NCBI GenBank assembly: GCA_018065375.1
Contig: JAGHTJ010000046.1
Coordinates: 1-15,912 of the forward strand
Direction of reading: 5' to 3'
DNA: 15,912 nucleotides
From: Candidatus Equinaster intestinalis
GTDB taxonomy: Bacteria > Bacillota_A > Clostridia > Oscillospirales > Acutalibacteraceae
The notes below the pieces were generated by a model. The model did no database searches, was not told the DNA's origin, and worked only from the letters and a program-made list of their open reading frames with translations. Positions 13,510 through 15,912 of this stretch are shown here, one piece after another; within the stretch, counting starts at the first letter, position 1; the number at the start of each line of letters is the position of its first letter. The translations under genes and the position numbers were made by a program.

Positions 13510-15873
13510 TTAAATAATTTTTAATTTTGCGTAATTTGCCATGAGTTTTTTTGTGCCTGCCGATAAAAACTTGATTTCAAGCAGATTATCGTCTCCCATC
13601 GGAGAAACCGATATTACGGTGCCCTGACCGAAGGTTTTATGCTCCACAGTCATACCCGCTTTATATGTATTGGTATCCTTTTGCACCGTTTTGCGGGGTG
13701 CAAATGATGACGCCGAATAACTCGTTTTACTCCTCGCTTCCGAATACGGCTTCGAAAATGAACCGCCGTTATCAAAGAACGAAACCGCGCGGGGCGCCGA
13801 GGATATTTCATCGCAAAGTTCACTTGGAATTTCCTTTAAAAAGCGGGAGGGCAGATTACGTGTTGTACTGCCGAAAATAAGCCTTGTATTGGCATTTGTT
13901 ACGGTAAGATGCTTTTTCGCCCTCGTTATGGCAACGTAGGCGAGTCTGCGCTCCTCCTCAATTTCGCGTTCGCCCGCAAAAACAGACTGCATACCCGGGA
14001 AAATTCCCTCCTCAAGGCCTATAAGATACACCCTTTGGAACTCAAGACCCTTTGCCGAATGAATGGTCATAAGAACTACCCTATCGTCATCTTCAAGGGA
14101 ATCTATATCGCTTACGAGGGCTATTTCTTCGAGGAAGCCCGAAAGGGTTGCCTCCTCGTTTTCCTGCTCATACTGAACTATGCTGGACGCAAGCTCGTAT
14201 ACGTTATCTATTCTGTCCTGCTCCTCGCTTCCCGCAAGACGCAGAGCATCTATATATCCGCTTTTTTCTATAAGCTCCTCAAAAAGCTCGTGCAGGGAAA
14301 CCTCCGCCGCAGTTTGCCTTAACCGGGAAATCATATCGCAAAAGTTTTCAAGTTTTCCCGCCGCCCTCGAAATAAGGGGATATTCCGCCGCCGTTTTAAA
14401 GGTTTCAAAAAGTGAAATTCCCAGACTATCCGAAATCTGTGCGGCATTCTTTATTGTGGTATCGCCTATTCCCCTTTTGGGCTCGTTGATTATTCTTTTG
14501 ATGCGCAAATCATCGTAAGGATTATTGATAACCTGCAAATATGCCAGCATATCCTTAATTTCCTTACGCTCAAAGAACCTCATACCGCCGATAACACGGT
14601 AGGAAATTCCGCTTCGCGCAAAAACATTTTCGAGAGATGCCGACTGCGCATTCATACGGTAAAGCACGGCGTTATCCGAAAATTTGCCGCCGTTTTTCAC
14701 CTTTTCGAGAATATCATCGGCGATATAACGTGCCTCGTCCTTTTCGTCAAGAGCAGTATATACCGTGATTTTTTCGCCGCTTCCGGCAGAGGTCCAGAGG
14801 TTTTTACCCTTCCTGCCCTTATTATGCTTTATAACGGCGTTTGCCGCATCGAGAATGTGCCCTGACGAGCGGTAATTTTGCTCAAGACGTATAACCTTGG
14901 CATTTTGATAATCGTCCTCAAAATTGAGTATATTTTCAATGGTTGCGCCGCGGAAACGGTAGATACTCTGGTCATCGTCTCCCACAACGCATATATTTCC
15001 GTGCTTTTGAGCGAGCAGATGTATAAGCACATATTGTGCGTGGTTTGTATCCTGATACTCGTCCACCATAATATATTTAAATTTATCCGAATAATAATCG
15101 AGAACATCGGGATTTTCTTTAAAAAGCTTTACGGTATTGTTTATCATATCGTCAAAGTCCATAGCATCGTTATTAAGCATACGAACCGAATATTTTTTGT
15201 AAATCTGCGCCAGCTTTTTATTGCGGTAATCCTGCCCTGCCTGCGCTTCGTATTCTTCGGGTGTAACGAGACTGTCCTTCGCCGAGGAAATTGCCGACAT
15301 AACCGATTTTACCGGCAGTATTTTTTCATCAATACCGTCATTTTTCATTATCTCTTTTATGAGCTTTTTCTGGTCATCGGTATCATATATCGTAAAATGT
15401 GAGGTATATCCTATTTTATCGGCATTTCTGCGCAGAATTTTGCCGCATACCGAATGGAATGTTCCCGCCCATATATCCCCAGATGCTTCGCCTAAATGTG
15501 CGGCAATTCGGCTTTTGAGCTCGTTTGCCGCCTTGTTTGTAAAGGTGATTGCGAGAATTTCCCAGGGGCGCGCAGAATTTACGGCGAAATTACGGTTTTC
15601 GAAGGTATCGGTAACACCGTTTAAAAAATCGGTTGCCTGCTTTACATCAGCTTCCGAAAAACTGCCGACAGTCTCATTTTTATAAGCCGAGCCGTATTTT
15701 ACAAGGCAGGCAATACGGTTTACGAGAACGGTTGTTTTACCGCTTCCCGCGCCCGCCAAAACGAGGACCGCACCCCGCACCGAGGTTACCGCGCGCAGCT
15801 GCATATCGTTCATTTTTTCGAAATCTTTTTCTATTACCTTATCTCTTAAATTTGCAAATTCGAAAGCCTGCAT
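13510..15873 (-). CDS. pcrA: ATP-dependent DNA helicase PcrA/UvrD
   Basis: A superfamily 1A 3'-5' helicase acting in nucleotide excision repair, rolling-circle plasmid replication and removal of RecA or stalled polymerase. The ATG at 15873 is chosen (787 residues, MQAFEFANLR): AAGGGG lies 7 nt upstream, while the in-frame ATG at 15900 has no such site. Motifs in order: Q-motif MNDMQLRAV (21-29), Walker A GAGSGKTT (41-48), Ia ITFTNKAANELKSRI, Walker B/II VDEYQDTN (270-277), III VGDDDQSIYRFRGA (297-310), IV RLEQNYRS (329-336), V MTIHSAKGLEFQRVYLIGLE and VI RRLAYVAITRAKKHLTV. The C-terminus ends in a Tudor-like PcrA module (AGMTVEHKTFGQGTVISV). About 40 extra residues (near 60-102) separate Walker A from motif Ia. 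Complete and apparently intact. Confidence 0.96.
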   Translation of the reverse strand: MQAFEFANLRDKVIEKDFEKMNDMQLRAVTSVRGAVLVLAGAGSGKTTVLVNRIACLVKYGSAYKNETVGSFSEADVKQATDFLNGVTDTFENRNFAVNSARPWEILAITFTNKAANELKSRIAAHLGEASGDIWAGTFHSVCGKILRRNADKIGYTSHFTIYDTDDQKKLIKEIMKNDGIDEKILPVKSVMSAISSAKDSLVTPEEYEAQAGQDYRNKKLAQIYKKYSVRMLNNDAMDFDDMINNTVKLFKENPDVLDYYSDKFKYIMVDEYQDTNHAQYVLIHLLAQKHGNICVVGDDDQSIYRFRGATIENILNFEDDYQNAKVIRLEQNYRSSGHILDAANAVIKHNKGRKGKNLWTSAGSGEKITVYTALDEKDEARYIADDILEKVKNGGKFSDNAVLYRMNAQSASLENVFARSGISYRVIGGMRFFERKEIKDMLAYLQVINNPYDDLRIKRIINEPKRGIGDTTIKNAAQISDSLGISLFETFKTAAEYPLISRAAGKLENFCDMISRLRQTAAEVSLHELFEELIEKSGYIDALRLAGSEEQDRIDNVYELASSIVQYEQENEEATLSGFLEEIALVSDIDSLEDDDRVVLMTIHSAKGLEFQRVYLIGLEEGIFPGMQSVFAGEREIEEERRLAYVAITRAKKHLTVTNANTRLIFGSTTRNLPSRFLKEIPSELCDEISSAPRAVSFFDNGGSFSKPYSEARSKTSYSASSFAPRKTVQKDTNTYKAGMTVEHKTFGQGTVISVSPMGDDNLLEIKFLSAGTKKLMANYAKLKII

Positions 15874-15912
15874 ATTATTTCCCCTTAAAACGTATCTCAT
15901 ATAAACATATCC

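Noticed and set aside
1..15912. CRISPR array, tRNA/rRNA genes, prophage, toxin-antitoxin or defence system
   Set aside because: No regularly spaced repeats, no cloverleaf-like or rRNA sequence, and almost every base is covered by identifiable housekeeping or metabolic genes on the minus strand.

Overview
The window looks like chromosome from a low-to-moderate GC Gram-positive anaerobe, most likely a Clostridia/Oscillospirales (Ruminococcaceae-like) gut bacterium. Reasons: every convincing gene lies on the minus strand; ribosome binding sites are strong GGAGG types; the gene orders infC-rpmI-rplT and dprA-topA-trmFO are the Firmicutes ones; TrmFO is the folate-dependent enzyme of that lineage; and one intergenic stretch carries short GC-rich palindromic units (CCCCTAC-tagged) resembling those I associate with Oscillospirales genomes. 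The species assignment is inference.

Layout in transcription order (high to low coordinate): (1) pcrA, a complete UvrD/PcrA-type helicase; (2) an unrecognised DUF975-like membrane protein, ended by a long rod-shaped terminator; (3) a three-gene L-rhamnose operon, rhaB-rhaA-rhaD, whose predicted promoter is built partly into that terminator; (4) about 300 bp without a gene, holding a terminator hairpin, a second related palindrome, GC-rich repeat-like sequence, then the feo promoter and a palindromic operator candidate; (5) a ferrous iron operon: a fused FeoA-FeoB protein and a 56-residue Cys-rich FeoB-associated membrane peptide; (6) infC-rpmI-rplT behind a sigma-A promoter and an L20-type leader with a pseudoknot and an attenuator terminator; (7) after the rplT terminator, a translationally linked set: a TrmH-family rRNA/tRNA methyltransferase, dprA, topA and trmFO, the last cut by the window edge.

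The genes fall into independent jobs: DNA repair/topology (pcrA, topA, dprA), translation (infC, rpmI, rplT, trmH-like, trmFO), sugar use (rha) and iron uptake (feo). Most of it is ordinary conserved chromosome. I found no CRISPR array, phage, toxin-antitoxin or defence module and no new multi-gene system. The most interesting signals are regulatory: infC appears to begin at an AUA codon, the infC leader can be read as an L20-binding pseudoknot/attenuator, the infC promoter is buried in the last codons of the feo peptide gene, and the feo promoter has a 16-bp palindrome just downstream of its -10.
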